A program made the position numbers and the translations under genes. Positions 55,085 through 64,000 of a DNA stretch of 64,000 bases are shown here, piece by piece (positions within the stretch are counted from its first letter, which is position 1; each line of letters opens with the position of its first letter). This DNA comes from Psychrobacter arcticus 273-4 (GTDB lineage: Bacteria; Pseudomonadota; Gammaproteobacteria; Pseudomonadales; Moraxellaceae), in assembly GCF_000012305.1 (NCBI RefSeq), contig NC_007204.1, forward strand, positions 868,001 to 932,000. Reading direction: 5' to 3'. The notes under the pieces are model-generated. The model ran no database searches. It was not told the origin of the DNA and saw only the letters and a list, made by a program, of their open reading frames with translations.

Positions 55085-56230
55085 ATGACTGCAGCAACCT
55101 TATTTACACAACAAACCACGCCTCAGTTTGATAAGGCTTCTATCGATACTGACGTGAATCATCATGCTAAAACAACTGCCATCGAGGCGATGTTATATGA
55201 TGATAGCGATGACAGAAATGATGATTTTATGGATGAGCAAGCGGATAAAATATTGGCTGACACTCAATCATTGACCGAATCGGCTTACTTTCGTAAATTG
55301 CAAAAGAAGCTGCGCCGTCAAGTATCATGGGCGATTCGTGATTTCAATATGATTGAAGATGGCGATGTGGTAATGGTCTGCGTATCAGGTGGTAAAGACA
55401 GCTATACGTTGCTCGATATATTGCTGTTATTAAAACGTATTGCCCCGATTCATTTTGATATCGTCGCCGTCAATCTTGACCAAAAGCAGCCAGGCTATCC
55501 TGAAGAGGTGTTACCAGCCTATCTAAACGAGCAGGGCATTGCTCATTATATTCTGGAAAAAGATACTTATAGTATTGTCAAAAGCGTGGTGCCAGAAGGC
55601 AAGACCTATTGTTCGGCATGCTCACGCTTACGCCGTGGCTCACTTTATGGTTTCGCCAAACAAATCGGTGCGACCAAGATTGCGCTTGGGCACCATCGCG
55701 ACGATATGTTAGCGACTTTCTTTTTAAACTTGTTTCATGGCGGCGCGCTTAAATCGATGCCGCCTAAGTTACTCAGTGATGACAAGCAAAATATGCTTAT
55801 CCGTCCACTGGCTTATGTGGAAGAAAAAGACATCATTGAATATGCTCGCCTAAAAGAATTCCCAATTATTCCCTGTAACTTATGTGGCAGCCAAACCAAT
55901 CTGCAACGTGCCATTATTAATGACATGCTACGTGAATGGGACGACGCCCATCCTCAGCGCTTAGCATCTATTTTTAAAGCGATGCAAAATGTGGCTCCTT
56001 CGCAATTGGCAGATAGAGAGCTGTTTGATTTTGAAACCTTGAGCCTTGAGCGTGATGACAACGAGCGTTTGTTTGAAGGTGATAATATCCAAGCGGGACA
56101 AATAGAGAGTCTGGCTGAGATTGGTTTACCGGTCGCGCCCGCAACGCAGATATTTAATCCAAACTTTGTTGATACAGAAAAGGGCAGCCACACCCCCAAA
56201 AAGATCCCAACGATTAATCCAGTGATTTAA
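55085..56230 (+). CDS. ttcA: tRNA 2-thiocytidine biosynthesis protein TtcA
   Basis: ATP-dependent, Fe-S-containing enzyme that thiolates cytidine 32 of tRNAs. It has 381 residues, longer than E. coli TtcA (311) because of an acidic N-terminal extension of about 75 residues and a C-terminal tail. The PP-loop is [20 protein letters not shown] near residue 98. The cluster cysteines are in [15 protein letters not shown] near residue 178 and [13 protein letters not shown] near residue 265, with [19 protein letters not shown] between them. It has a TATAAT promoter upstream and a terminator after it. Confidence 0.95.
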   Translation: MTAATLFTQQTTPQFDKASIDTDVNHHAKTTAIEAMLYDDSDDRNDDFMDEQADKILADTQSLTESAYFRKLQKKLRRQVSWAIRDFNMIEDGDVVMVCVSGGKDSYTLLDILLLLKRIAPIHFDIVAVNLDQKQPGYPEEVLPAYLNEQGIAHYILEKDTYSIVKSVVPEGKTYCSACSRLRRGSLYGFAKQIGATKIALGHHRDDMLATFFLNLFHGGALKSMPPKLLSDDKQNMLIRPLAYVEEKDIIEYARLKEFPIIPCNLCGSQTNLQRAIINDMLREWDDAHPQRLASIFKAMQNVAPSQLADRELFDFETLSLERDDNERLFEGDNIQAGQIESLAEIGLPVAPATQIFNPNFVDTEKGSHTPKKIPTINPVI

Positions 56231-56267
56231 TGACTTAATGATTGAATGCCGTTTAGGACTTTTAAAC

Positions 56268-56306
56268 AAAAAAACCAGCCATGAACTTATCATGAGCTGG
56301 TTTTTC
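56268..56306. terminator. Bidirectional terminator between ttcA and fixH
   Basis: AAAAACCAGC/GCTGGTTTTT stem extended by CATGA/TCATG, with A- and T-runs on the two sides, between convergent genes. Confidence 0.87.
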
Positions 56307-56330
56307 ATTTTTAATAATGCTTTGCAGAAT

Positions 56331-56912
56331 TTAACTTTCACCAAATACCGGTAGAGGATCAAAGCTAACCTCTGAGCGTGGTAACTTGGCAACATCCTGC
56401 ATGCGCCAATCGTCTTTACCTTCATGGCTCACTTGTAAATAATATTTGGCTTTAAGAGGATCGATATCCACTTGCGCACTGTATTTATTGCCTTCTAAAT
56501 GCTTTAGTACCACATCATGGTCTTTTTTGATGTCAGTGGCATGAGATATAGATAAATCCAATGTTTCAGGATAGTTAAGCGGACTGCCATTAATCAATTT
56601 ACCTGACTGCAAACTTTGCTCAGGATAGTTCAGATAAAACACAACATCGCCATTATTTGCAAATTGCATTTGCCCATGTAGGTCTAAATCATATGTCAAC
56701 TTGTCACGCGAGACATCATGATAAAGGGTTTTACCATCCATATACCAGTCGTCGCGTACCACGCTATCACGAATCTGATAAGAGTAATAAACAAACCAGA
56801 TGCAAGCAATGACGACGAAAGCTGGCATACCAATGACAAAGATAACCACCATATAGTTTTTATACCATGGCTGGCTGTCTTGATGCTTAAAATTTGGGGT
56901 TGGACTGGACAT
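56331..56912 (-). CDS. FixH-family protein
   Basis: 193 residues with one N-terminal membrane helix (MVVIFVIGMPAFVVIACIWF near residue 21). The periplasmic part contains YYSYQIRDSVVRDDWYMDGK near residue 43, the FixH signature, and a beta-rich domain. FixH helps assemble or supply copper to cbb3 oxidase. It is downstream of ccoG on the same strand (146 bases), which with ccoNOQP makes the expected cbb3 set. AGGT supports the start. Confidence 0.87.
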   Translation of the reverse strand: MSSPTPNFKHQDSQPWYKNYMVVIFVIGMPAFVVIACIWFVYYSYQIRDSVVRDDWYMDGKTLYHDVSRDKLTYDLDLHGQMQFANNGDVVFYLNYPEQSLQSGKLINGSPLNYPETLDLSISHATDIKKDHDVVLKHLEGNKYSAQVDIDPLKAKYYLQVSHEGKDDWRMQDVAKLPRSEVSFDPLPVFGES

Positions 56913-56996
56913 AACATACCTATTAATCAGATATCTAGTAACCGTATCAACGGATAAAGCTGACAGCTAAAGGCTGCCAAGGTAAGGTAACTCAAT

Positions 56997-57030
56997 AACC
57001 AGTGAGCTACCAAGCGCTAACTCACTGGTA
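56997..57030. other. Hairpin between ccoG and fixH
   Basis: ACCAGTGAG/CTCACTGGT, 9-bp stem with a 14-base loop, 28 bases after the ccoG stop. No T-run follows on the minus strand, so it may be an mRNA processing or stability element rather than a terminator. Confidence 0.4.
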
Positions 57031-57058
57031 GGTATCATTTAATAATGAATATTTATAC

Positions 57059-58468
57059 TCACTGCCCTTGAGTGGTAAAAACATTCTGTTTACTAACATG
57101 ATATTTGCCGTCTTCACTACTGACATTCAAAGTCACTGGTGTTTGACCAAACTCAATCACATCAGGGTCGCCATAGATACTAACTGGCATATCAAAGCTT
57201 TCACCGGCATCTAACGGCACATCTTTAAAGCGAATTTCTAAGCTCAAGCCCTCTTGCGGCGCTAGCGTTATTTTGTAAGTATGGGCATCTTGGGTTTTAT
57301 TGGTCAGCTTAACGATATAACTGTTTTCAATCATGCCTTGCTGATTCAATGAAGACAGCTGATTGCGGTCACGGCGTATATCAATCTCTAATGGCACACG
57401 GTCATTTAAAGCGTATAAGACACCACCACAAAGTATGGTTAAAAGTATTAAGTAAGCAAAGAAACGGGGGCGAAAGACACGGCTTTTCTCTTTTTCAGCC
57501 AGTTGACGCTCTGTTGTATAGCGGATAAGTCCGCGTGGATAGCCCACTTTATCCATAATCTCATTACAAGCATCGACACAGGCGGCGCACTGAATACAAG
57601 CAACTTGTAATCCATCACGAATATCAATCCCAGTAGGGCAGACCTGTACACACATTTGGCACTCGATACAGTCGCCTAAGTTCTCAGGGTTGGTGCCTTT
57701 TTTGCGAGCACCGCGAGGCTCGCCGCGCTCATAATCATATGAGACAACCAATGTATCTTTATCAAACATCACGCTTTGAAAGCGACCATAAGGACAGATT
57801 TGGATACACATCTGCTCGCGCATATAACCTGCATTGACATAGGTCGAAAACGCAAAGATAAATATTGACACCCAAATCCACGTCGCCCAATCAGGGAAGG
57901 GGATAAAACCAATCATCTGCCAGCTATTGTATAGAGCATCTGTACCCGATACATAACTTACAAAGGTCGTGGCGGTAATCATAGAAAACACAAACCAAAT
58001 AAAATATATCAAAAAGCGTTTAAACACTTTGGTTGCACTCATCGGCTCTTTGTCAAACTTGATGCGTTTATTGCGATCGCCAATCACCCATTTTTCTACA
58101 TATTGAAATAAGTGAGTCCAAATTGTTTGAGGACAAGCATAGCCACACCAAACCCGCCCTGCATATACTGTCACCATAAATAAGGTGAAGGCTGCAATGA
58201 TAGCAAAGGCCGCAATAAAATAAAAATCCTGCGTCAAAAATGTCATGCCAAAAATATAATAATGCTGCGATGGCACATCCAACCAAATAGCTTGTCGTCC
58301 ATTGTAACGCAACCACGGCAACAGCAAAAACGCTGCCAAAAGTGCATACATCGTAATAACACGAATGTTTTGATAAAAACCAGTCACAAATCGTGGATGG
58401 ACACGATGCTTTGTGGCATCAAGATCTACTTGCTGTACAGGGATTTTATTGGATTGTGGTGCTGACAT
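57059..58468 (-). CDS. ccoG: Cytochrome c oxidase accessory protein CcoG (RdxA/FixG)
   Basis: Membrane Fe-S protein of 469 residues required for cbb3 oxidase assembly, thought to reduce copper. About five helices are followed by two ferredoxin-type clusters: CIECQMCVQVCPTGIDI near residue 270 and ACIQCAACVDACNEIMDKVG near residue 288. The earlier VWCGYACPQTIWTHLF near 108 and CIQICPYGRFQSVMF near 227 are family signatures. A C-terminal Ig-like domain follows the last helix near residue 345. GAGGC precedes the start. It lies between ccoP and fixH on the same strand. Confidence 0.95.
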   Translation of the reverse strand: MSAPQSNKIPVQQVDLDATKHRVHPRFVTGFYQNIRVITMYALLAAFLLLPWLRYNGRQAIWLDVPSQHYYIFGMTFLTQDFYFIAAFAIIAAFTLFMVTVYAGRVWCGYACPQTIWTHLFQYVEKWVIGDRNKRIKFDKEPMSATKVFKRFLIYFIWFVFSMITATTFVSYVSGTDALYNSWQMIGFIPFPDWATWIWVSIFIFAFSTYVNAGYMREQMCIQICPYGRFQSVMFDKDTLVVSYDYERGEPRGARKKGTNPENLGDCIECQMCVQVCPTGIDIRDGLQVACIQCAACVDACNEIMDKVGYPRGLIRYTTERQLAEKEKSRVFRPRFFAYLILLTILCGGVLYALNDRVPLEIDIRRDRNQLSSLNQQGMIENSYIVKLTNKTQDAHTYKITLAPQEGLSLEIRFKDVPLDAGESFDMPVSIYGDPDVIEFGQTPVTLNVSSEDGKYHVSKQNVFTTQGQ

Positions 58469-58914
58469 AAACGTGCCTCTTTAAAAAAAGAATCAGTCTG
58501 CTGGCATGGGTAACAAACATCTATTATAAAAATAAGATAGGTGGATGTGCGGTGTTATCAATGTCAGTAAGTAGAGAGAGATATCAAAATTAAAACGCTA
58601 CTAACTCGCCTACTATAAATGAGGAATTATCAATAATTGGCAAAAAAGCTGAAATGGCTCTGTCACCAATGTTTTATGGTTTAACTATTTTAACATTCTC
58701 CCTACTATAAATGGGGTGAGAGTGCTAAAAAGCAACATCTATATGAGGGCTATTACGCTATAAATCGTAGTCCTGCTAAAAGCCATAATTGATGATAAAG
58801 CTTAAATATTTTCAATGGAATGTTCGAGCTTTTGACAATGTACTTTAAATGTTTGCCTGAGCTCACTAAATATCGATATGACTTTAATTTTCAAAAATAT
58901 CATATTTAATTTTA
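58469..58914. other. Intergenic region upstream of ccoG
   Basis: No gene. CTACTATAAATG occurs at about 58611 and 58703, each followed by A/G-GG, an imperfect direct repeat. Two TTGATAA half-sites are seen on the minus strand, but no complete FNR/ANR palindrome. Confidence 0.4.
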
Positions 58915-58953
58915 AAAAAAGGGAGGACTGTAATGACAGACCTCCCTTTATAT
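58915..58953 (-). terminator. Terminator of the ccoNOQP operon
   Basis: AAAGGGAGG/CCTCCCTTT stem with a 15-base loop containing a secondary TGT/ACA pairing and an A-run giving Ts on the minus strand, about 65 bases after the ccoP stop. Confidence 0.8.
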
Positions 58954-59019
58954 AAATCTACTCATCAATGAGATGGCTGCTGATCAAGTAACCGCAGTTA
59001 ACTGAAAGTGCTAACCGTA

Positions 59020-60147
59020 TTAGTTAACAGTCTTCTCTGTACTTGCCACTTGTTTTGGCATAGCAGCAGGTTGAGCAGTTCTATCTGATAACGAATATAC
59101 GTAGGCAGCAAGTAACATAATACGCTCATTACCTAGCTTGGTTTCCCACTCAGGCATTACACCTGCACGACCATAACGTAAAGTTTCTCGAATAGTCTCG
59201 CGATCGCCACCATATAACCAGATATTATCCGTTAAGTTCGGCGCACCAGCTGAAAGCATACCTTTACCATCTGGACCATGACAAAGCACACAGTTGGTAG
59301 GTTCTTTAAAGATAGCTTCACCTTGCGCGACTTTGGCTTTATCAAGCTCATAACCGGGTTGGTTACCAGATAGTGACAACACATATTCAGAAACAGCACG
59401 AATACCATCTTCACCAAGTTTATCACGCCATGCAGCCATACCGCCGACTCGACCGTTATGTAACGTCGTCAAGATGTTTGACGCTTCGCCGCCATATAAC
59501 CAATCATTATCGGTTAGATTTGGATAACCTGTAGCACCTTTAGCGTTTGAGCCATGACAGACCGCACAGTTCTGTAAGAACAAGCGACTACCGACTTTTA
59601 ACGCATTTGGATTTTCAGATAGCTTTTCTACATAAGGCGATAGTTCTGCAATTTTTTCATCAATCTGAGATTGCAGATCTGCAGGTGGCGCTTCACTGCG
59701 ACGCATAGTAGCTTGCATCTCAGATAGCGTTGCTAGGGTCTTAGTGGCACCGCTGGCATCTGCTTTCGCCAAAATGTTTTTCTCAAAGTTATCCGTAAAT
59801 ACTTTGTTATTGCTTTCAAGCTCACTGTTTAGCTCATTGTGAGAGGTCCATGGCAAAGTTTTGCCATCGACTTCTACCGTTGTGATGCCTTCCCATTTTG
59901 ATGGAAAAATACCTGGAAAGAACACCCAGTAAGCAACACCCCAAATGATTGATCCAAAAAATATTACTAGCCACCATTTAGGCAGCGCTTTATCATATTC
60001 TCGGATACCATCATATTCATGCCCTGTGGTACCGTCGTCTTCTACTTCTGGTTTGTATTTCAATACCATTAGTAAAATACCGAGGATAGACGCCCAACAC
60101 ATGATACTTAGTATAGTTATCCAAGAACTCCAAAAGAATGTCATCAT
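59020..60147 (-). CDS. ccoP: cbb3-type cytochrome c oxidase subunit III (CcoP)
   Basis: Membrane-anchored dihaem cytochrome c of the cbb3 terminal oxidase, 375 residues. Two N-terminal helices (WSSWITILSIMCWASILGIL and WWLVIFFGSIIWGVAYWVFF) are separated by an acidic loop. The two haem sites are CAVCHGSNAKG near residue 192 and CVLCHGPDGKG near residue 287, with methionine ligands in GGMAAWRDK and GVMPEWETK. The start codon overlaps the ccoQ stop (ATGA), so translation is coupled. CcoP is usually near 300 residues; the extra length lies between the second helix and haem 1. Confidence 0.96.
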   Translation of the reverse strand: MMTFFWSSWITILSIMCWASILGILLMVLKYKPEVEDDGTTGHEYDGIREYDKALPKWWLVIFFGSIIWGVAYWVFFPGIFPSKWEGITTVEVDGKTLPWTSHNELNSELESNNKVFTDNFEKNILAKADASGATKTLATLSEMQATMRRSEAPPADLQSQIDEKIAELSPYVEKLSENPNALKVGSRLFLQNCAVCHGSNAKGATGYPNLTDNDWLYGGEASNILTTLHNGRVGGMAAWRDKLGEDGIRAVSEYVLSLSGNQPGYELDKAKVAQGEAIFKEPTNCVLCHGPDGKGMLSAGAPNLTDNIWLYGGDRETIRETLRYGRAGVMPEWETKLGNERIMLLAAYVYSLSDRTAQPAAMPKQVASTEKTVN

Positions 60148-60323
60148 TTATCCTTATCGTGCTGCTCGTCAGACAGAGATTTTATATCCTCATCATCAAG
60201 CGCAAGTTGTGCATCTTCGTCGAAGCGTTTTTTGTTTTTTGGCGAATACGCCCACCATGCAACACCTACGAAGGCAATAAAGGCAGAAACGGTCGCAATG
60301 GTTTGTAATTCACCAATACCCAT
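60144..60323 (-). CDS. ccoQ: cbb3-type cytochrome c oxidase subunit CcoQ
   Basis: A 59-residue protein with one helix (LQTIATVSAFIAFVGVAWWA), followed by YSPKNKKRFDEDAQLALDD, the standard CcoQ/FixQ pattern, and an acidic tail. CcoQ stabilises or protects the oxidase. Its start overlaps the ccoO stop (TAATG) and its stop overlaps the ccoP start (ATGA), so the three are tightly coupled. Confidence 0.93.
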   Translation of the reverse strand: MGIGELQTIATVSAFIAFVGVAWWAYSPKNKKRFDEDAQLALDDEDIKSLSDEQHDKDK

Positions 60324-60961
60324 TAGCGCTGTCCTTCCATTGCGGTACCTAACTGCTGTAGGTAGGCAACCAAGGCATCAAGCTCAGTAGCACCAAGCAC
60401 AGCATCTGGAGCGCCTTCGATATCTTCTTCAGTATAAGGCACACCGAAGCGATCACGGAATAGACGCATTTTGGCTTGAACATTAGAGCCATTAACTTCA
60501 TTGGTCGCAAGCCATGGGAAACCAGGCATGACTGACTCAGGTACTAATGAACGTGGATCAATCAGATGTTGTCTTTGCCAATCTTCAGAATAGCGTCCAC
60601 CAACACGTGCTAAATCAGGACCAGTACGTTTCGAGCCCCAAAGAAAAGGGTGATCCCACGTTGATTCAGCAGCACGTGAGTATGGTCCATAACGTTCAAC
60701 TTCGGCACGTAATGGACGCACCATTTGGGTATGGCAGACGTGACAACCTTCACGAATGTAGATGTCACGACCTTCAAATTCAAGTGCAGTCCAAGGCTCC
60801 ATAGAAGGTAGGGGAGTGTTCACACCACCTTCTTCAGCACCTTTATAATCGTATATCAGCGGTACAATCTCAACGAGCGTTGCAAAGCTAATAGCGATAA
60901 CGATACCGATGACCAACAAGCCTGTATTTTTTTCAATAATTTCATGCGGTGTACCAGCCAT
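60323..60961 (-). CDS. ccoO: cbb3-type cytochrome c oxidase subunit II (CcoO)
   Basis: Membrane-anchored mono-haem cytochrome c, 212 residues. One N-terminal helix ([20 protein letters not shown]) is followed by [20 protein letters not shown] near residue 68 with the CxxCH haem site, and the axial methionine probably in VMPGFPWL near residue 145. AAGGAG precedes the ATG. It begins nine bases after the ccoN stop and overlaps ccoQ by one base. Confidence 0.97.
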   Translation of the reverse strand: MAGTPHEIIEKNTGLLVIGIVIAISFATLVEIVPLIYDYKGAEEGGVNTPLPSMEPWTALEFEGRDIYIREGCHVCHTQMVRPLRAEVERYGPYSRAAESTWDHPFLWGSKRTGPDLARVGGRYSEDWQRQHLIDPRSLVPESVMPGFPWLATNEVNGSNVQAKMRLFRDRFGVPYTEEDIEGAPDAVLGATELDALVAYLQQLGTAMEGQR

Positions 60962-60970
60962 GATCGCTCC

Positions 60971-62452
60971 TTATACTTTAGCTGTCGAGATTTGATCGAC
61001 ACTAGGTTCATGATCAGTCGGATCAGCAATATCTACTGGCTTACCTTCTGGCATCTTGATTGTTTTATAGACATTATAAGCCATCACAAACATACCAGAT
61101 ACATAGAGAAGACCACCAAACGCACGACCCATATATGGGAAATGCGAGAACTCAACGGTATCAACAAAGCTGTATATCAAAGTACCATCAGGGTTAGTCG
61201 CAAGCCACATCATGCCTTGGCCAATACCTGAAATCCACATAGATACGATATAGAAGATAGTACCCGCTGTTGCTAGCCAGAAATGCGTGGTGATAAGGCT
61301 AATAGAATACATTTTTGGCTTATTATAAATACGCGGTAACAGTACGTATAGCGAACCAATAGTAATCATACCCACCCAGCCAAGCGCACCTGAGTGTACG
61401 TGACCTACTGTCCAGTCGGTGTTATGCGATAGGGCATTGACCGTCTTAATAGCCATCATTGGGCCTTCGAACGTTGACATCGCATAGAACGACAATGCCA
61501 CAATCATAAAGCGAATGATAGGATCCGTACGCAGTTTATCCCAACTACCTGATAGCGTTAGTACACCGTTAATCATACCACCCCAAGACGGTGCGAATAG
61601 AATGATTGAGAACACCATTGCTAAAGACTGCGTCCAATCTGGAAGCGCTGAATAATGCAAATGGTGACCACCAGCCCACATATATGAAGCAATCAATGCC
61701 CAAAAGTGAACGATAGACAAACGGTAAGAGTAAATAGGGCGACCAATCTGTACTGGCACAAAGTAATACATCATGCCTAAGAAGGCAGCGGTCAAATAGA
61801 AGCCTACCGCATTATGCCCGTACCACCATTGCACCATGGCATCGGTTGCACCGCCAAATAGCGAGTAAGACTTAAATGCACTAACAGGAATCGCCATACT
61901 GTTTACAATATGCAGTAGTGCAATCGTAATAATGAAGGCAGCAAAGAACCAGTTAGCCACGTAGATATGAGAGGTTTTACGTTTAATGAGCGTGCCGAAG
62001 AAAACAATAGCATAAGAGATCCATACCAAGGCAATCAGAATATCGATCGGCCATTCAAGCTCAGCATATTCTTTGGTCGAGGTTAAACCTAGTGGAAGGG
62101 TAATCACGGCAGATACGATCACTGCCTGCCACCCCCAAAAGGTAAACCAAGCCAGATATGGCGCAAATAATCTTGTTTTACAGGTACGCTGAACGATGTA
62201 ATAAGACGTTGCGAACAAGGCTGAGCCACCGAACGCAAAAATAACTGCATTGGTGTGCAGTGGTCTTAAACGACTAAATGTTATCCATGGAATGTCAGCG
62301 TTGAGAGCTGGCCAAACCAACTCTGAAGCAATGAACACACCAAGGCTCATGCCGATTATGCCCCATACTATGGCCATGATCGTAAAAAATCGTACGATAG
62401 TGATTTCGTACTCACGGTCAATGGGGGTGAGTGCTGTGTTTTGTAAACTCAT
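60971..62452 (-). CDS. ccoN: cbb3-type cytochrome c oxidase subunit I (CcoN)
   Basis: Catalytic haem-copper subunit of the high-affinity oxidase used at low oxygen, 493 residues with about 12 helices. Haem ligands are in [16 protein letters not shown] near residue 62; the copper/haem histidines are in [18 protein letters not shown] near 215 and [17 protein letters not shown] near 265; [18 protein letters not shown] near 350 is also conserved. AAAGGA supports the start. It is the first gene of ccoNOQP. I found no complete FNR/ANR site upstream by eye. Confidence 0.97.
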   Translation of the reverse strand: MSLQNTALTPIDREYEITIVRFFTIMAIVWGIIGMSLGVFIASELVWPALNADIPWITFSRLRPLHTNAVIFAFGGSALFATSYYIVQRTCKTRLFAPYLAWFTFWGWQAVIVSAVITLPLGLTSTKEYAELEWPIDILIALVWISYAIVFFGTLIKRKTSHIYVANWFFAAFIITIALLHIVNSMAIPVSAFKSYSLFGGATDAMVQWWYGHNAVGFYLTAAFLGMMYYFVPVQIGRPIYSYRLSIVHFWALIASYMWAGGHHLHYSALPDWTQSLAMVFSIILFAPSWGGMINGVLTLSGSWDKLRTDPIIRFMIVALSFYAMSTFEGPMMAIKTVNALSHNTDWTVGHVHSGALGWVGMITIGSLYVLLPRIYNKPKMYSISLITTHFWLATAGTIFYIVSMWISGIGQGMMWLATNPDGTLIYSFVDTVEFSHFPYMGRAFGGLLYVSGMFVMAYNVYKTIKMPEGKPVDIADPTDHEPSVDQISTAKV

Positions 62453-63145
62453 TGGATGATTCCTTTACAGCCCGAATTATCAACAGAATTAACTAACACG
62501 CCGCGTCATCTGGATCATGATAACTATCATAACCAGACAATGGCTTTGGTAAATGCTGTTTTTCACTCGTCTTATTAGGCTGACGGTATTAACTATCAAG
62601 CTAAGCATGGTCTAGATATCAGTGATTGCTGATGGGTAGAAAGCAGTACTAAAACGCACTGCAAGCACAGCTGGTTGCATAGTAGGATTGTTAATATATT
62701 GTCAGATTTAATAAGAAAATGTGCCGTTCTCGAGCATCAAACATCTATTGAGCCGGAGTATTTATCTTAATTGTCACCGCTAAAAGCCGTACAAACCAAG
62801 ATAGATACTAATGTTCAACCGGTGATAAGAAGGTATCGACCGTCAATGTATGCTAGCGATAGCTGACAAAAAAACATATTTACGTAATGTTTAGTTAAAA
62901 CTCCCGACTCTGTTTAAGGGTATTGTAACGCAAACCTAATCAAATATCATCAGAACTATGCGCCAAAATACAAACTCTTTGGTAAAAATTTTAGCAAGTA
63001 ACTTATTACTGCTGCGTTATCCACTTATTTTATACCCAATTTCACGACTATTCTATAGATGAAAAAAGATAGTATTAACAAGTTTGTACAAACAAATTAT
63101 TAAAAAGGTTTTGTAACAATTGTAGTATTTGCTCTACAAATAGGT
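62453..63145. other. Long divergent intergenic region between ccoN and the SCP2 gene
   Basis: About 690 bases without a supported gene. GTTTGTACAAAC (about 63081-63092) is a 12-bp palindrome. No complete TTGAT-N4-ATCAA site was seen. The region should contain the ccoN promoter. Confidence 0.4.
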
Positions 63146-63175
63146 TTTACTTATTATAAATTCGCATCTTATAAT
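63146..63175 (+). promoter_or_regulatory. Promoter of the SCP2-domain gene
   Basis: TTTACT/TTACTT (63146-63152), 17-18 base spacer, TATAAT (63170-63175). The predicted leader is about 150 bases and contains a small AGCAC-gaaag-GTGCT hairpin near 63271, before AAGGATAATAAT and the ATG. Confidence 0.6.
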
Positions 63176-63328
63176 GCAACTGAGCAGTATCGATAATAAA
63201 GTGCTTATTATATAAAATAATCACCTTGTAGTAGTAAGTTTTTTTATCATTTAACTGGCTGTTAGGTTGGAGCACGAAAGGTGCTGACCTAGCACTGATC
63301 AACAATAATAGGCATTAAGGATAATAAT

Positions 63329-63718
63329 ATGGCAGTTTTTTTGACAGATGAGTGGTTTGAGCAAGTTGAGAAAATGGGTCAAGAAGCCGGTGAGCTTAAT
63401 TTACCACCAGCACTTGCGAATATGATCGTTAATCTAAAAGTATCTGACGCTGAGCAAGACATCGAAGCAAACTTTGCAAACGGTTTATTGCATCGCGGCT
63501 TAAACGATGCAGCGACGACAACATTATTGCTTGACCGCAGTATCTTACAATCCATCATCACTGATTTCGATACCAATGAAATCATGGGTGCCTTTATGGG
63601 TGGTAAAATTCGTGTCGAGGGCGACATGTCACAGTTGATGGCGGTACAGACGGCTCGTCCAAGTACTGAGCAAAAAGAGCTTTATAGCCGCATCAAATCA
63701 ATGACTACGATGGCTTAA
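63329..63718 (+). CDS. SCP2 sterol-binding-domain family protein
   Basis: 129 residues comprising a single SCP2-type lipid-binding fold. FLTDEWFEQVEKMGQEAGEL opens the protein. DAATTTLLLDRSILQSIITD near residue 56 and IMGAFMGGKIRVEGDMSQLM near residue 85 are the family core; GGKIRVEGD is the typical loop. It has no signal peptide or helix of membrane length. In other bacteria such proteins bind fatty acyl groups or are carriers in unknown pathways. It has its own strong promoter, AAGGA ribosome binding site and terminator. Confidence 0.88.
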   Translation: MAVFLTDEWFEQVEKMGQEAGELNLPPALANMIVNLKVSDAEQDIEANFANGLLHRGLNDAATTTLLLDRSILQSIITDFDTNEIMGAFMGGKIRVEGDMSQLMAVQTARPSTEQKELYSRIKSMTTMA

Positions 63719-63747
63719 GGTTGTTATCGCCTTAATCGTATTTTATA

Positions 63748-63817
63748 CAAATAAAAAGCCCCTAATCTGAACAGACACCCCATAAGTTGAACACAACTTA
63801 TGGGGCTTTTTATTTGT
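63748..63817. terminator. Large nested bidirectional terminator
   Basis: Inner stem CCCCATAAGTTG/CAACTTATGGGG (63778-63805) with a four-base loop, followed by CTTTTTATTTGT. An outer arm ACAAATAAAAAGCCCC at 63748-63763 can pair instead with GGGGCTTTTTATTTGT. Two alternative foldings share the right arm. It separates convergent genes. Confidence 0.85.
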
Positions 63818-63837
63818 ATGAAATAAACTAATTCTCA

Positions 63838-64000
63838 CTAGCTTGCTTTTGACTGTGCTACTTGCTGGTTTTCTTTATAAATAGCTGCTTGTAGCCAAAC
63901 GTTCGCTTGCACATAATCATGAACGTTAATAGAGGCGGTATCTGGTGTTTTAAGCGCACCAATACGCATCACGAACGGGTCAGCATCTTGCTCACGCAGT
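63838..64000 (-). CDS. C-terminal end of an unidentified gene (5' part outside window)
   Basis: On the minus strand a frame enters from the window edge and ends in TAG at 63838. The visible 53 residues read LREQDADPFVMRIGALKTPD then TASINVHDYVQANVWLQAAI and a polar end. I do not recognise the family. The frame has no stop and ends just before a strong terminator, so it is a real gene end. Confidence 0.7.
   Translation of the reverse strand, partial: LREQDADPFVMRIGALKTPDTASINVHDYVQANVWLQAAIYKENQQVAQSKAS

Noticed and set aside
62453..63145. FNR/ANR box for ccoNOQP
   Set aside because: Only half-sites such as TTGATAA were found. No full TTGAT-N4-ATCAA was identified by eye; a matrix scan would be needed to settle it.
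1..64000. CRISPR array or prophage
   Set aside because: The 138-bp repeats are dispersed, not regularly spaced with spacers, and no phage structural or integrase genes were seen.

Overview
The window looks like a chromosomal segment of a Psychrobacter-type gammaproteobacterium (Moraxellaceae). The evidence is moderate GC, closely packed housekeeping genes with AAGGA-type ribosome binding sites, a betIBA choline operon, ccoNOQP, a TAXI-type TRAP transporter, rlmKL, and a high density of a 138-bp intergenic palindromic repeat. The genus is an inference from gene content and protein character; no database was searched.

Layout. 1-3715: choline-to-betaine operon (betA partial, betB, betI) with an SMR efflux gene at its promoter-proximal end. 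3716-5083: decayed stretch with a DUF2164 gene broken by an in-frame TGA and an internally deleted IS3 element. 5083-13244: DUF697-like protein, recJ, a TRIC/UPF0126 channel with a remnant of a second copy, an EmrE-family (PF13536) exporter, queE, dapD, a lysophospholipase and tRNA-Asn. 13532-18383: lipid-modifying operon (FAD oxidoreductase, DUF1365, Cfa-like methyltransferase, DUF2177). 18489-28441: thioesterase, uvrB, lipoprotein, TAXI-TRAP uptake system, lipA, carboxymuconolactone-decarboxylase-family protein. 29067-33910: acnB, a SEFIR-domain protein with the look of an anti-phage effector, an enoyl-CoA hydratase, and a broken alpha/beta hydrolase.

33935-46767 is the most distinctive region: a Ter stress-response island. 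One arm, minus strand, encodes a set of enzymes predicted to make a nucleoside-like metabolite: ATP-grasp ligase, PRTase with TRSP domain, HAD phosphatase, PRTase/StiP-PELOTA protein and HpcH/citrate-lyase-like protein. The other arm encodes terA, terZ, an AIM24 protein, two terD-type genes and a TerC-like DUF475 membrane protein. A perfect 16-bp inverted repeat lies in the divergent region between ATP-grasp and terA and is a candidate operator.

47171-64000: rlmKL, MscS channel, dihydrolipoyl dehydrogenase-like flavoprotein, Bcp-type peroxiredoxin, small exported protein, queC, ttcA, fixH, ccoG, ccoPQON (cbb3 oxidase, including ccoQ, which is only 59 codons), an SCP2-domain protein, and the 3' end of an unidentified gene.

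Scattered through the window are ten copies of one palindromic repeat. Nine are exactly 138 bp and one is a diverged 146-bp copy. Their TATAG/CTATA ends resemble Correia-type or Tc1/IS630-type MITEs. One copy sits inside another inverted-repeat-bounded element, one interrupts the Ter biosynthetic operon, and several create spurious ORFs.
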